DNA from: Microbulbifer harenosus
GTDB taxonomy: Bacteria; Pseudomonadota; Gammaproteobacteria; Pseudomonadales; Cellvibrionaceae
Length of the DNA stretch: 64,000 nt
Assembly (NCBI RefSeq): GCF_005771435.1
Contig: NZ_VANI01000005.1
Coordinates: 124,001 to 188,000, forward strand
Direction: 5' to 3'
In this document: positions 54,636 to 63,120 of the stretch, piece by piece
How the letters are laid out: the number at the start of each line of letters is the position of its first letter
Position numbering within the stretch: the first letter of the stretch is position 1
The notes under the pieces: generated by a model
What the model was told of the DNA's origin: nothing
Databases searched by the model: none
Seen by the model: only the letters and a program-made list of their open reading frames with translations
Position numbers and translations under genes: made by a program

Positions 54636-56009
54636 TTACTCCCGGCGCCACTTGGTTCCTTCACGGCTATCTTCCAGCACTACACCTTTTGCCTTGAGCT
54701 CTTCGCGGATCTCGTCGGCACGAGCAAAGTTGCGGTCTGCTTTGCTCTTCTGGCGCTCGGCAATCAGCGCCTCAATTTCGTCTTCGCTGATTTCGTCACC
54801 GCCGCGGGATTGCTTGAACCAGGTTTCTGCATCCATCTGCAAAATGCCGAGCAGTTCGCCCGCGGCGAGTAACTGGCCTTTGAGCGCCGGCTTGTCCGCT
54901 TCGGCGGCCTTATTCAGCTCTCGTGCCAACTGGTGCAGTTCGCTGATGGCGATGGGGGTATTCAGGTCGTCGTGCAGTGCCACCATAAATGCCGTGTTGC
55001 TCAGGTCACCCCGCTCAGCAGGTATTGCCTGGGTCTCGCGCAGGGCCCCGTAAAGGCCGTCGAGGGTGCGCCACGCCTGATCCAGCAGATCGGCACTGAA
55101 GTTCAGTTCCGAGCGGTAGTGCGCTGAGAGCAGTGCAAAACGCAGCACTTCACCGGGATACTGCTGCAGCAGGTCGTTGACCATGCGGAAGTTACCCAGC
55201 GACTTGGACATTTTCTCGCCGTCGATATTGACGTAGCCGTTGTGCATCCAGTAACGCACAAAATCCACACCGTTGGCGCAGCAGCTCTGGGCGCGCTCGT
55301 TCTCATGGTGCGGGAAGGTCAGGTCGCGGCCGCCGCCGTGTATGTCGATGGTGTCACCGAGATGCTTTTTGATCATCGCGGAGCACTCCAGGTGCCACCC
55401 CGGGCGACCGCGCCCCCAGGGACTTTCCCAACCCGGTTCGTCATCGGAAGACGGCTTCCACAGGACAAAATCACCGGCGTATTTTTTATACGGTGCCACT
55501 TCTACCCGCGCGCCGGCGAGCATGTCGTCGAGGGAACGCTTGGAAAGCTTGCCGTAGTCTTCCATGGACTCGACCGCGAACAGAACGTGGCCGGAGGCTT
55601 CATAGGCATGCCCCTTTTCGACCAGGCGCTCAATCATCGCAATCATTTCCGGCAAGTGCTCGGTGGCATAGGGCGTGACATCCGGCTGCAGGTTATTCAG
55701 CGCCTGCATATCCTCGAAATAAGCCTGGGCGAAGCGCGCGCTGAGCGCGGCGATTTCCTCGCCATTCTCCCGTGCCGCTTTCATGATCTTGTCGTCAATA
55801 TCGGTGATATTGCGCGCGTAAACCACATCGCTGTACAGAGTTTTCAGCACCCGGTACAGGGTGTCGAACACCACCGCAGGACGCGCGTTGCCGATATGCA
55901 CGCGGTTGTACACGGTGGGACCACACACGTACATACGCACGCGGTTTTCCTGCAGTGGCTGGAATACTTCCTTTTCACCGGAAAAGGTGTTGTAGAGCTT
56001 GAGAGGCAT
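54636..56009 (-). CDS. cysS: Cysteinyl-tRNA synthetase
   Basis: This 457-residue class I synthetase charges tRNA-Cys. The HIGH-type motif is HIGN (38-41) within [18 protein letters not shown], where Cys29 is a zinc ligand. Further zinc-site parts are visible as WHLECSAM and [11 protein letters not shown], and the KMSKS loop is intact ([10 protein letters not shown]). Length and domains are standard, including the C-terminal anticodon-binding helices ([29 protein letters not shown]). It lies downstream of glnS on the same strand with a REP pair between them. Confidence 0.97.
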   Translation of the reverse strand: MPLKLYNTFSGEKEVFQPLQENRVRMYVCGPTVYNRVHIGNARPAVVFDTLYRVLKTLYSDVVYARNITDIDDKIMKAARENGEEIAALSARFAQAYFEDMQALNNLQPDVTPYATEHLPEMIAMIERLVEKGHAYEASGHVLFAVESMEDYGKLSKRSLDDMLAGARVEVAPYKKYAGDFVLWKPSSDDEPGWESPWGRGRPGWHLECSAMIKKHLGDTIDIHGGGRDLTFPHHENERAQSCCANGVDFVRYWMHNGYVNIDGEKMSKSLGNFRMVNDLLQQYPGEVLRFALLSAHYRSELNFSADLLDQAWRTLDGLYGALRETQAIPAERGDLSNTAFMVALHDDLNTPIAISELHQLARELNKAAEADKPALKGQLLAAGELLGILQMDAETWFKQSRGGDEISEDEIEALIAERQKSKADRNFARADEIREELKAKGVVLEDSREGTKWRRE

Positions 56010-56055
56010 CGCTTCCCGCTGGTTGTCTTTTGAATTTAGTGGTAGTTGCTCGCCG

Positions 56056-56123
56056 TGTAGGAGCCTGGCTGCAGGCGAACGGTCCAGAACTCAGAACGAT
56101 TCGCCTGCAGGCAGGCTCCTACA
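56056..56123. repeat. Inverted pair of REP-like elements (glnS / cysS gap)
   Basis: One unit runs at 56056-56080 (with a CTGGCTGCAG variant centre) and a facing unit near 56099-56123 (CTGCAGGCAG centre). The spacer is 18 bases. The pair fills most of the 132-base glnS-cysS gap. Confidence 0.85.
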
Positions 56124-56141
56124 AAAAACGCATGCAATGAA

Positions 56142-57815
56142 TTAGTTGTCCTGCTCTTTCGCCCAGGAATCGCGCAGTCCGATGGTGCGGTTGAACACGG
56201 GTTTTTCTGCGCTGCCGTATTTACTGTCGAGACAGAAGTAACCGTTGCGCTCGAACTGGTAGCCCTGCCCCGGCTTTGCGTCCGCAAGGCCGATTTCGGC
56301 TTTACAGCCGCTCAGGATTTTCAGGTTGTCCGGATTGACCGAATCCAGGAAGTTCTTGTCACCCACATCCGGGGATTCATCGTTAAACAAGCGGTCGTAA
56401 AGGCGCACTTCACAATCCACGTTGTTGTCCGCCGATACCCAGTGAATCACGCCCTTGGGTTTGACACCGTCCGCCGGGTCTTTACCGAGGGTATCCAGAT
56501 CGACCGAGCACCGCAGTTCGACGATATCACCGGCGTCGTTCTTGATCACTTCATCCGCCTGGATGACATAGGCGTTGCGCAGGCGCACCTTCTTGCCCAA
56601 TACCAGACGCTTGTATTTCTTGTTGGCTTCCTCGCGGAAGTCCTCCTGCTCGATATACACGGTTCTGGTAAATGGCAGTTCCCGCGCCGGCAGATCATCG
56701 CGCACCGGGTGACCGGGAGCGTTCAGCATTTCCTGTTGACCTTCCGGGTAGTTGGTGAGGGTGACCTTGAGCGGCTCCATCACGCACATGGCGCGGGGGG
56801 CGTTCTTGTCGAGGTCGTCGCGGATGGCATATTCCAACATACCTACATCCACGGTGGAATCCGCGCGGGTGACGCCGATCATTTCGCAGAACTGACGGAT
56901 CGACGCCGGTGTCACGCCGCGGCGACGCAGGCCGGAAATGGTCGGCATGCGCGGGTCGTCCCAACCGTCCACAAATCCTTCGTCCACCAGTTGCTTGAGT
57001 TTGCGTTTGGACACTACGGTGTAGTTCAGGTGCAAACGGGCGAATTCGTACTGGCGCGGACGCGCGGGCACCGGGAGGTTTTCGATGAACCAGTCGTACA
57101 ACGGCTTGTGGTCTTCGAACTCCAGGGTACAGATGGAGTGACTGACACCCTCAATGGCATCGGACTGGCCGTGGGCAAAGTCGTAACTCGGATAGACGCA
57201 CCATTTGTCACCAGTCTGGTGATGGGCCATTTTCTTGATGCGATAGATAATCGGGTCGCGCAGGTTGATGTTCGGCGCAGCCATATCAATTTTGGCGCGC
57301 AGGCTGCAGCTGCCCTCGTCAAATTCACCCGCGGTCATACGCCCGAACAGGTCCAGGTTCTCTTCCACCGAGCGGTCGCGGTAGGGGCTGTTCCTGCCCG
57401 GGGCTTTCAGGGTGCCACGGTATTCGCGCGCCTCTTCGGGAGACAGATCGCAAACGTAGGCTTTGCCCTGTTGGATCAGGTGGATGGCCCACTGGTGCAG
57501 CTGGTCAAAATAGTCCGAGGTGTATTTCGGTTCGCCAGCCCACTCAAAGCCGAGCCACTCCACATCACGCTTGATGGACTCGACATACTCCACGTCCTCC
57601 TTCGCCGGATTGGTATCGTCGAAGCGCAGGTTGCACTTGCCACCGAACTCCTTCGCCAGGCCAAAATTCAGGCAAATGGATTTGGCGTGCCCGATGTGCA
57701 GGTAGCCATTGGGCTCTGGCGGAAAACGGGTGGTCAATTGGCTGACCCGGCCCTCGGCCAGATCTTCGCGAATGATATTCTGTAAGAAGTGAGCGGGCTT
57801 GCTCTCGGATGTCAT
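56142..57815 (-). CDS. glnS: Glutaminyl-tRNA synthetase
   Basis: This 557-residue class I synthetase charges tRNA-Gln directly. The HIGH motif (40-43, [12 protein letters not shown]), the class signature [11 protein letters not shown], and the KMSKS-equivalent VVSKRKL are present; the C-terminal beta-barrel anticodon domain follows ([29 protein letters not shown]). Its presence indicates that the organism need not rely on the GatCAB route for Gln-tRNA. It is divergent from ppiB; a TATAAT at 57854-57859 on the minus strand is a possible -10. Confidence 0.97.
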   Translation of the reverse strand: MTSESKPAHFLQNIIREDLAEGRVSQLTTRFPPEPNGYLHIGHAKSICLNFGLAKEFGGKCNLRFDDTNPAKEDVEYVESIKRDVEWLGFEWAGEPKYTSDYFDQLHQWAIHLIQQGKAYVCDLSPEEAREYRGTLKAPGRNSPYRDRSVEENLDLFGRMTAGEFDEGSCSLRAKIDMAAPNINLRDPIIYRIKKMAHHQTGDKWCVYPSYDFAHGQSDAIEGVSHSICTLEFEDHKPLYDWFIENLPVPARPRQYEFARLHLNYTVVSKRKLKQLVDEGFVDGWDDPRMPTISGLRRRGVTPASIRQFCEMIGVTRADSTVDVGMLEYAIRDDLDKNAPRAMCVMEPLKVTLTNYPEGQQEMLNAPGHPVRDDLPARELPFTRTVYIEQEDFREEANKKYKRLVLGKKVRLRNAYVIQADEVIKNDAGDIVELRCSVDLDTLGKDPADGVKPKGVIHWVSADNNVDCEVRLYDRLFNDESPDVGDKNFLDSVNPDNLKILSGCKAEIGLADAKPGQGYQFERNGYFCLDSKYGSAEKPVFNRTIGLRDSWAKEQDN

Positions 57816-57967
57816 AGCTTTCTCTATATACAGCTGTACAAACTAAGCGCGGGATTATAACGCAGTTGAGCGTTACCGCGCGGGTTTTGATAGGTGCCAT
57901 CTGGGCTGTGATCGGCGCCGCGATAAGAGTATCATGCCGCCCGAAACCGACCCGGACAGGACAATTT

Positions 57968-58477
57968 ATGATCACTCTGCACACCACTCATGGCGACATC
58001 GCCATCGAACTGGACTTTGACAAGGCACCGAAGACCGCTGCGAACTTCTTGCAGTACTGCCGCGAAGACTTCTACACCGGCACCATCTTTCACCGAGTAA
58101 TCAACAATTTCATGATCCAGGGCGGCGGCATGACCCCGAACATGGATCAGAAGCCCACCCGCGAGTCCATCGAGAACGAAGCGGACAACGGCCTGAAGAA
58201 CGACACCGGCACCCTGGCCATGGCGCGCACCATGGATCCACACTCAGCCACTGCTCAGTTTTTCATCAACGTGAAAGACAACGACTTCCTGAACTTCCGC
58301 TCCAAAGACACCCAGGGCTGGGGCTACTGCGTGTTCGGCAAGGTGGTCGACGGCATGGATGTGGTAAACAAAATCAAATCCGTGCCCACTGGCAGCAATG
58401 GCTTCCACCAGGATGTGCCCACCGAGACCATCGAGATCACCGGTGTGACCATTTCCGACGCCTACTCAGACAAGTAA
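57968..58477 (+). CDS. ppiB: Cytoplasmic peptidyl-prolyl cis-trans isomerase B (cyclophilin)
   Basis: This 169-residue cyclophilin speeds proline isomerisation in folding proteins. Catalytic surroundings are intact: [14 protein letters not shown] (active Arg in FHRV), [21 protein letters not shown], and [16 protein letters not shown]. No signal peptide, so it is the cytosolic PpiB, not PpiA. ATG at 57968 begins the conserved [15 protein letters not shown]; an upstream in-frame start is spurious. lpxH follows after 29 bases, so the two may be cotranscribed, as in other gammaproteobacteria. Confidence 0.97.
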   Translation: MITLHTTHGDIAIELDFDKAPKTAANFLQYCREDFYTGTIFHRVINNFMIQGGGMTPNMDQKPTRESIENEADNGLKNDTGTLAMARTMDPHSATAQFFINVKDNDFLNFRSKDTQGWGYCVFGKVVDGMDVVNKIKSVPTGSNGFHQDVPTETIEITGVTISDAYSDK

Positions 58478-58506
58478 TCGTCGAGACCCGAGGACGGAAT
58501 TCTCCA

Positions 58507-59241
58507 GTGGCCAGTTTCATTATTTCAGACCTGCACCTGGACGAATCCCGCCCGGATATCACCCGGGCCTTTTATGACTTCCTGGAAGGCCCGGCCGCCG
58601 GTGCCGACGCGCTGTACATACTCGGTGACTTTTTCGAAGTATGGATCGGGGACGACGACGATGCCCCCCTGCCCCGTGAGGTGGCGCGCCACCTGAAGAC
58701 CTACCGCGACAGCGGCACCCCGGTCTACTTCATGCACGGCAACCGCGATTTTCTGCTGGGCGAGAATTACGCCCGGCACTGCGGCGCGGAACTGCTGCAG
58801 GACCCCTGCACCATCGAACTTGCCGGCGAGCCGGTACTGCTGATGCACGGCGACAGTCTGTGCACCCTTGATCGCGAATACATGGCCTTCCGCCAGCAGG
58901 CGCGCAACCCGGCGTGGCAGCAGGCGCTGCTCGCCAAACCCCTGGAAGAACGGCGCCAGATTGCCGCGCAGATCCGCGCCGTATCCAAATCCATGAACAG
59001 CCGCAAAGCGGAAGACATCATGGATGTCACCCCGGGCGAAGTGGTCAGCGTCATGACCGAGCACGGCGTCCGCACCCTGATCCACGGCCACACCCATCGC
59101 CCCGCGCGCCATGCGCTCACGGTCGACGGCGAGCCCGCAGAACGTATTGTGCTGGGAGACTGGGGCGACCAGGGTTGGTGCATCAGGGCCGATGAAAACG
59201 GGCTTGATCTGATCCACTGGCCACTGACACAACAGGCCTGA
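58507..59241 (+). CDS. lpxH: UDP-2,3-diacylglucosamine diphosphatase LpxH
   Basis: This 244-residue calcineurin-like metallophosphatase cleaves UDP-2,3-diacylglucosamine to lipid X in lipid A synthesis at the inner membrane. The metal motifs are complete: SDLHLDE (D8, H10), GDFFEVWIGDDD (D41), HGNRDF, LMHGDSLC, and HGHTHRPARH. Length is normal. It starts with GTG at 58507. Its end is followed by a strong hairpin that also serves the convergent SulP gene. Confidence 0.97.
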   Translation: MASFIISDLHLDESRPDITRAFYDFLEGPAAGADALYILGDFFEVWIGDDDDAPLPREVARHLKTYRDSGTPVYFMHGNRDFLLGENYARHCGAELLQDPCTIELAGEPVLLMHGDSLCTLDREYMAFRQQARNPAWQQALLAKPLEERRQIAAQIRAVSKSMNSRKAEDIMDVTPGEVVSVMTEHGVRTLIHGHTHRPARHALTVDGEPAERIVLGDWGDQGWCIRADENGLDLIHWPLTQQA

Positions 59242-59281
59242 ACTGAGAGCCCGCCGGGCAAAGAGCGTCCACCCTAAATGA

Positions 59282-59328
59282 CAAAGCGCCTGCCGATCCC
59301 GGGTTACCCGGAGTCGGCAGGCGCTTTG
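59282..59328. terminator. Bidirectional terminator-like hairpin between lpxH and sulP
   Basis: A 15-bp perfect stem CAAAGCGCCTGCCGA/TCGGCAGGCGCTTTG with an inner CCGGG..CCCGG stem lies between two convergent genes, 41 bases past lpxH and 49 bases past the SulP stop. U-tracts are short on both sides. Confidence 0.75.
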
Positions 59329-59376
59329 CGTATCGGGCCGTACAAGTCCGGCGCCGCGAGCCCAGATTACACCGTG

Positions 59377-61017
59377 TCAGCCAGCGGCCGGCAGTGCGCC
59401 CTCCGGCTTGTCGCCCGCATCCGAAAGCTGGAGTGCCTTCTCGGCGGCACACAGCGCCTCACTTAGAGTGTCAAATGTACCCTGGGCGGGAATCCTCCCG
59501 TTGAGCCCCTTCAAGACCTTGTGAACTTCTTCGTTCATACCCGCAAGGAACAGCTGTTTGCCGCTATCTTTGGCGTCTGAAGCAACGGTTTCCACCGCCA
59601 GCGCTGCGGACAAATCCAGAAAGGGTACAGAGGAAAAGTCCAGGATCAACACTCGGGACTGATCACTGCTCTGCTCGCGAACATGATGGCCGAGGTCGGC
59701 CGCCGCACCAAAACTCAGCGGGCCGCTGAACTCGAACAGGGCGATGCGATCGCGGTTGCGCTCCAAAATGGCCTTGTCTTCCTCGCTGTCCAGATGCTCC
59801 GGCAGGTTGCGCAGGTGCTCGATCTGCAGGCTCGCAACCTGCTTGACGTAAGCCAGCGCCGCCAACACCACACCAACGCCCACCGCAGTAATCAGGTCGA
59901 CGAATACGGTCATACCCAGAACCAGCACCATCAGCAACAGATCCCAACGGGGGCCCTGGTGCGCGCGCTTCAGGTATTTCCAGTCGATGATATCCAGGCC
60001 GACTTTCACCAGGATACCGGCCAGTACCGCCTGCGGAATATTCTCCGCCAACGGACCCAGCCCCAACGCCACCGCCAGCAGCACCAAGGAGTGCGCCATA
60101 CCGGATATACGGGTCTGACCACCGGAGCGGATATTGACCACGGTGCGCATGGTGGCGCCCGCACCGGCGATACCGCCAATAAAGCCTGCTGCCGCGTTAC
60201 CGATACCCTGCCCGATCAGCTCCTTGTTGCTGTGGTGGCGGGTGCGGGTCATGTTGTCTGCCACCAGAGAGGTCAGCAGACTGTCCAATGAGCCGAGCAC
60301 CGCGAGAATGATCGCAGCTTCCACCACCAGCATCATCTGATCCCCGCCAAACACCGGCAAATGCAATTCCGGCAGCCCCGTGGGAATGCTGCCAAGCACC
60401 GGTACGTTCAGAGCGAAGAAGGCAACCAGGGTACCGGCAATCAGTGCCGCCAGCGGCGCCGGCACATAGCGGCCCCACTTCGCCGGCCACAGATACACCA
60501 TCGCCAGTGTGGCGAGGCCCAGCAGCAGGTTGGCAGGGTGAATATCCGCCAAGGCCTCCGGCACATTGCCGAGCGCCCCGAGGGTGCCGCTCGGTGAGGC
60601 GTGCCCCAGCAGCGGGTTCAACTGCAGGATGATGATGATGACACCGATGCCGGTCATAAAGCCGGAGATCACCGGATACGGCACGAGGCGGATGTAATGC
60701 CCGATACCGAGCACACCAAACGCCACCTGCAGCGCACCGGCCAGGATCACCGCGGTAAAGATCAGGGACGCGTCGCCAGACAGGCTTGCGAACAGTCCCG
60801 CCAGAACCACAACCATCGGCCCGGTGGGACCGGAGATCTGCGGCCCAGTACCGCCAAACAGCGCGGCAAAAAATCCCACGGCAATGGCGCCATACATACC
60901 AGCCATCGGGCCAAGGCCCGAGGCCACACCCAGTGCCAGCGCGAGGGGAAGCGCCACAACGCCGGCGGTAATACCGCCGGTGATGTCACCGCGCAAATTG
61001 GACAAATCAAACTTCAT
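59377..61017 (-). CDS. SulP-family anion transporter with STAS domain (likely bicarbonate)
   Basis: This 546-residue SLC26/SulP protein has about 10-12 membrane segments (about 10-400: DITGGITAGVVALPLALALG; GPTGPMVVVLAG) and a C-terminal STAS domain (about 425-535: ALFEFSGPLSFGAAADLG; VLILDFSSVPFLDLSAA). The position just downstream of a carbonic anhydrase and the family signature place it with the bacterial SulP/BicA-type transporters that import bicarbonate with Na+; sulfate transport remains possible. It is cotranscribed with carbonic anhydrase (91-base gap) and presumably controlled by the divergent LysR protein. Confidence 0.88.
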   Translation of the reverse strand: MKFDLSNLRGDITGGITAGVVALPLALALGVASGLGPMAGMYGAIAVGFFAALFGGTGPQISGPTGPMVVVLAGLFASLSGDASLIFTAVILAGALQVAFGVLGIGHYIRLVPYPVISGFMTGIGVIIIILQLNPLLGHASPSGTLGALGNVPEALADIHPANLLLGLATLAMVYLWPAKWGRYVPAPLAALIAGTLVAFFALNVPVLGSIPTGLPELHLPVFGGDQMMLVVEAAIILAVLGSLDSLLTSLVADNMTRTRHHSNKELIGQGIGNAAAGFIGGIAGAGATMRTVVNIRSGGQTRISGMAHSLVLLAVALGLGPLAENIPQAVLAGILVKVGLDIIDWKYLKRAHQGPRWDLLLMVLVLGMTVFVDLITAVGVGVVLAALAYVKQVASLQIEHLRNLPEHLDSEEDKAILERNRDRIALFEFSGPLSFGAAADLGHHVREQSSDQSRVLILDFSSVPFLDLSAALAVETVASDAKDSGKQLFLAGMNEEVHKVLKGLNGRIPAQGTFDTLSEALCAAEKALQLSDAGDKPEGALPAAG

Positions 61018-61107
61018 GACAGCTCAACCTCATTGAAACTACTCAGCTTCCTTGCCAGGACGCCACCATCTCAAGCATTCGGTATCAAGCGATGCAAAAT
61101 CCGCGCC

Positions 61108-61782
61108 TCAAGCGCCGCTGGCGCCGCTGGTCAACGCTTCCGGCAACTCACCGAAAAGGGCACGGTAGCGCTCTTCCATCGGCTTGAATTCACGGGTTTC
61201 CTCGTCGAGGCACAGCACTTCGCCGCTGCCAATGTTGTAAACCCAGCCGTGCAGAGTGATACCGCCGTTGGCGAGACCGCTGGCCACGGCGGGATGGGTC
61301 CGCAGGTGCTGCATCTGCTGAATCACGTTTTCACAGGTCACTTCATCCAGGTGATCGCTGCACAGGTCACCGTGGCGACCGCGCACCACTTCCGTGGCGG
61401 AACGGCAGTGGCCCAGCCACTCCTTCACGTGCGGAAGACCGTCCAGCTTTTCGGGGGCGATGGCGCCCTTCATGGCACCGCAATCCGTGTGACCGCACAC
61501 CACAATGTGAGACACCCCGAGCGCAGCCACCGCAAATTCGATGGAAGCGGTCATACCGCCTGTCTGGCTGCTGTGCGGAGGTACCACGTTGCCGGCATTG
61601 CGGCAGATGAACAGCTCGCCCGGCTCAGTCTGGGTCACCAGGTTCGGATCAATGCGGGAGTCTGCGCAGGTAATGAACAGCACCTCAGGATTCTGGCCAT
61701 TCGCCAGCTTGGTAAAACGCTCTTGCTTAGCCGGGAAGACTTCCTTTTGAAACTTCGCCACACCGGAAATTACACGCTCCAT
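61108..61782 (-). CDS. can: Beta-carbonic anhydrase
   Basis: This 224-residue enzyme hydrates CO2 to bicarbonate. The beta-class zinc ligands are all visible: Cys39 in FITCADSR, His98 and Cys101 in CGHTDCGAMKG, and the Asp41-Arg43 dyad. The length is typical of the 220-residue group (E. coli Can). AAGGAG precedes the start. It should supply bicarbonate for carboxylases and pH balance. The gene is head of a two-gene unit with SulP and is divergent from a LysR regulator with palindromes in between. Confidence 0.96.
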   Translation of the reverse strand: MERVISGVAKFQKEVFPAKQERFTKLANGQNPEVLFITCADSRIDPNLVTQTEPGELFICRNAGNVVPPHSSQTGGMTASIEFAVAALGVSHIVVCGHTDCGAMKGAIAPEKLDGLPHVKEWLGHCRSATEVVRGRHGDLCSDHLDEVTCENVIQQMQHLRTHPAVASGLANGGITLHGWVYNIGSGEVLCLDEETREFKPMEERYRALFGELPEALTSGASGA

Positions 61783-61844
61783 GAAAACTCCTTACTGAAT
61801 TTCAAGACTGGGCAACCAGGTTCGAATCCATTATTTTGTGATAG

Positions 61845-61889
61845 TTCAATAAATTGAAATACCATTTGCTGATAACATCTCATTATCAG
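61845..61889. promoter_or_regulatory. Two palindromes in the can/lysR intergenic region
   Basis: TTCAAT-AA-ATTGAA (61845-61858) and CTGATAA-CATCTCA-TTATCAG (61869-61889) lie between the divergent genes. The second is a perfect 7-7-7 inverted repeat, the spacing expected for a LysR-type dimer site. They sit about two helical turns apart and are 18-62 bases upstream of the regulator ATG, a fit for binding by a LysR tetramer and autoregulation. Confidence 0.55.
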
Positions 61890-61906
61890 AGAACCCCGGA
61901 GCCCCC

Positions 61907-62851
61907 ATGGCCGCAAATGTGCCCCCCCCGAGCTTCAAGCAGCTGGAGTATTTTGTGACCATTGCGTCACGCTCGAATTTTCGCCGCGCCGCGGAGGAAT
62001 TGAGGGTTAGCCAACCCGCCCTTACCACCCAGATCCGGGCGCTGGAAACCACTCTGGGCATCCAGCTGTTCGAGCGCTCCCGCTCGGGTACGCTGCTCAC
62101 ACCAGAAGGCCGCGAACTACTGGAACAGGCGAGACACCTGATCCTCGGCATGCGTGAATTCACCGAGCATGCCGAGCTGATATCCCAGGGCCACCAGAGC
62201 ACCTACAAACTGGGGGTCCCCCCCACACTCGGCCCCTATCTTTTGCCCAATGTGCTACCCACCCTGCACGCGCGCCATCACCGTCTGAAACTCTATGTAC
62301 GCGAAGCGCCGCCCCGCCTGCTGATTCAGTCGCTGGCCGAAGGTACTTACGACATCGCCATCGTGCCCCTCCCAGTGAACCGCGACGACATCGCAGTGGA
62401 GCCGCTGTTTACCGAGCCGCTCAAATTCGTGGTGCCGGCGGATCACCGACTCGCCGGCAAGTCCCAGGTAACCCCCTCACAATTGCGGGGCGAAAAAGTA
62501 CTGACGCTCGAGGATCAACACCATTTCCACCACCAGGTTCAGGAAATATGCCAAAGCCTGGGCGCGCATTTGCAGCGGGATTATGAAGGCACCAGCCTGG
62601 ACACACTGCGCCAGATGGTGGTGATGGGATTGGGCGTGGCATTTCTGCCCGGACTGTATGTGCACTCGGAAATGCACAATCCGGAAGCACTGCATGTGAG
62701 TGAATTGAAGTCAAAACCAATTCGCCGCCAACACGGCCTGGTATGGCGAGCCAGCGCGCCGGCGAGGAGGTTCTACCGGGATCTCGCCGTCCAGATCCGG
62801 GAAATTGTGCACGAGCGATTGGGGGATGTGGTGACCGTGGATCGCCCTTGA
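61907..62851 (+). CDS. LysR-family regulator, OxyR-like but with peroxidatic Cys replaced by His
   Basis: This 314-residue regulator has an N-terminal winged HTH (FKQLEYFVTIASRSNFRRAA; SQPALTTQIRALE) and a C-terminal effector domain close to OxyR (LGVPPTLGPYLLPNVLPTLH). Aligned with E. coli OxyR around LTLEDQHHFHHQVQEIC, the position of Cys199 is His206, while Cys208 is kept as Cys215. The family's peroxide switch therefore cannot work in the known way. It is divergent from can and the SulP transporter, so its effector may be CO2/bicarbonate or another small molecule (inference). Confidence 0.88.
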   Translation: MAANVPPPSFKQLEYFVTIASRSNFRRAAEELRVSQPALTTQIRALETTLGIQLFERSRSGTLLTPEGRELLEQARHLILGMREFTEHAELISQGHQSTYKLGVPPTLGPYLLPNVLPTLHARHHRLKLYVREAPPRLLIQSLAEGTYDIAIVPLPVNRDDIAVEPLFTEPLKFVVPADHRLAGKSQVTPSQLRGEKVLTLEDQHHFHHQVQEICQSLGAHLQRDYEGTSLDTLRQMVVMGLGVAFLPGLYVHSEMHNPEALHVSELKSKPIRRQHGLVWRASAPARRFYRDLAVQIREIVHERLGDVVTVDRP

Positions 62852-63120
62852 CGCAGGTCATACGACCCGCGTCGCGATCACCAGAGCCGCCAACCAGTTG
62901 CGTGAATTCTGCTAAAACTTAACAGGTTGTTGAAAAACAACATGTCAAACCGCGCCATCTTCGGCCCGGCCGCAAACTAAGCCCCCAAGTGCACGACATG
63001 CCATAGAAGATTTGCAGACATGCACACAAACCCGGGTTGAAAGGTTGTGGATGGTCTTTTCAGCAAGCGGTTAAGCACCATATTACGTAACACTTCCCAC
63101 CAGACTCTGGAGTTCCGCCC

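Noticed and set aside
54545-56123. Repeated units near cysS as a CRISPR array
   Set aside because: Units are facing pairs with internal hairpins, scattered singly elsewhere, with no regular spacers and no cas genes. REP-like repeats explain them better.
56442-57785. 447-codon plus-strand open frame across glnS
   Set aside because: Coding shadow of glutaminyl-tRNA synthetase; no domain or ribosome binding site that suggests a gene.
61907-62851. Authentic peroxide sensor OxyR
   Set aside because: The peroxidatic Cys199 position is histidine, and neighbours are carbonic anhydrase and SulP, not katG or ahpCF.
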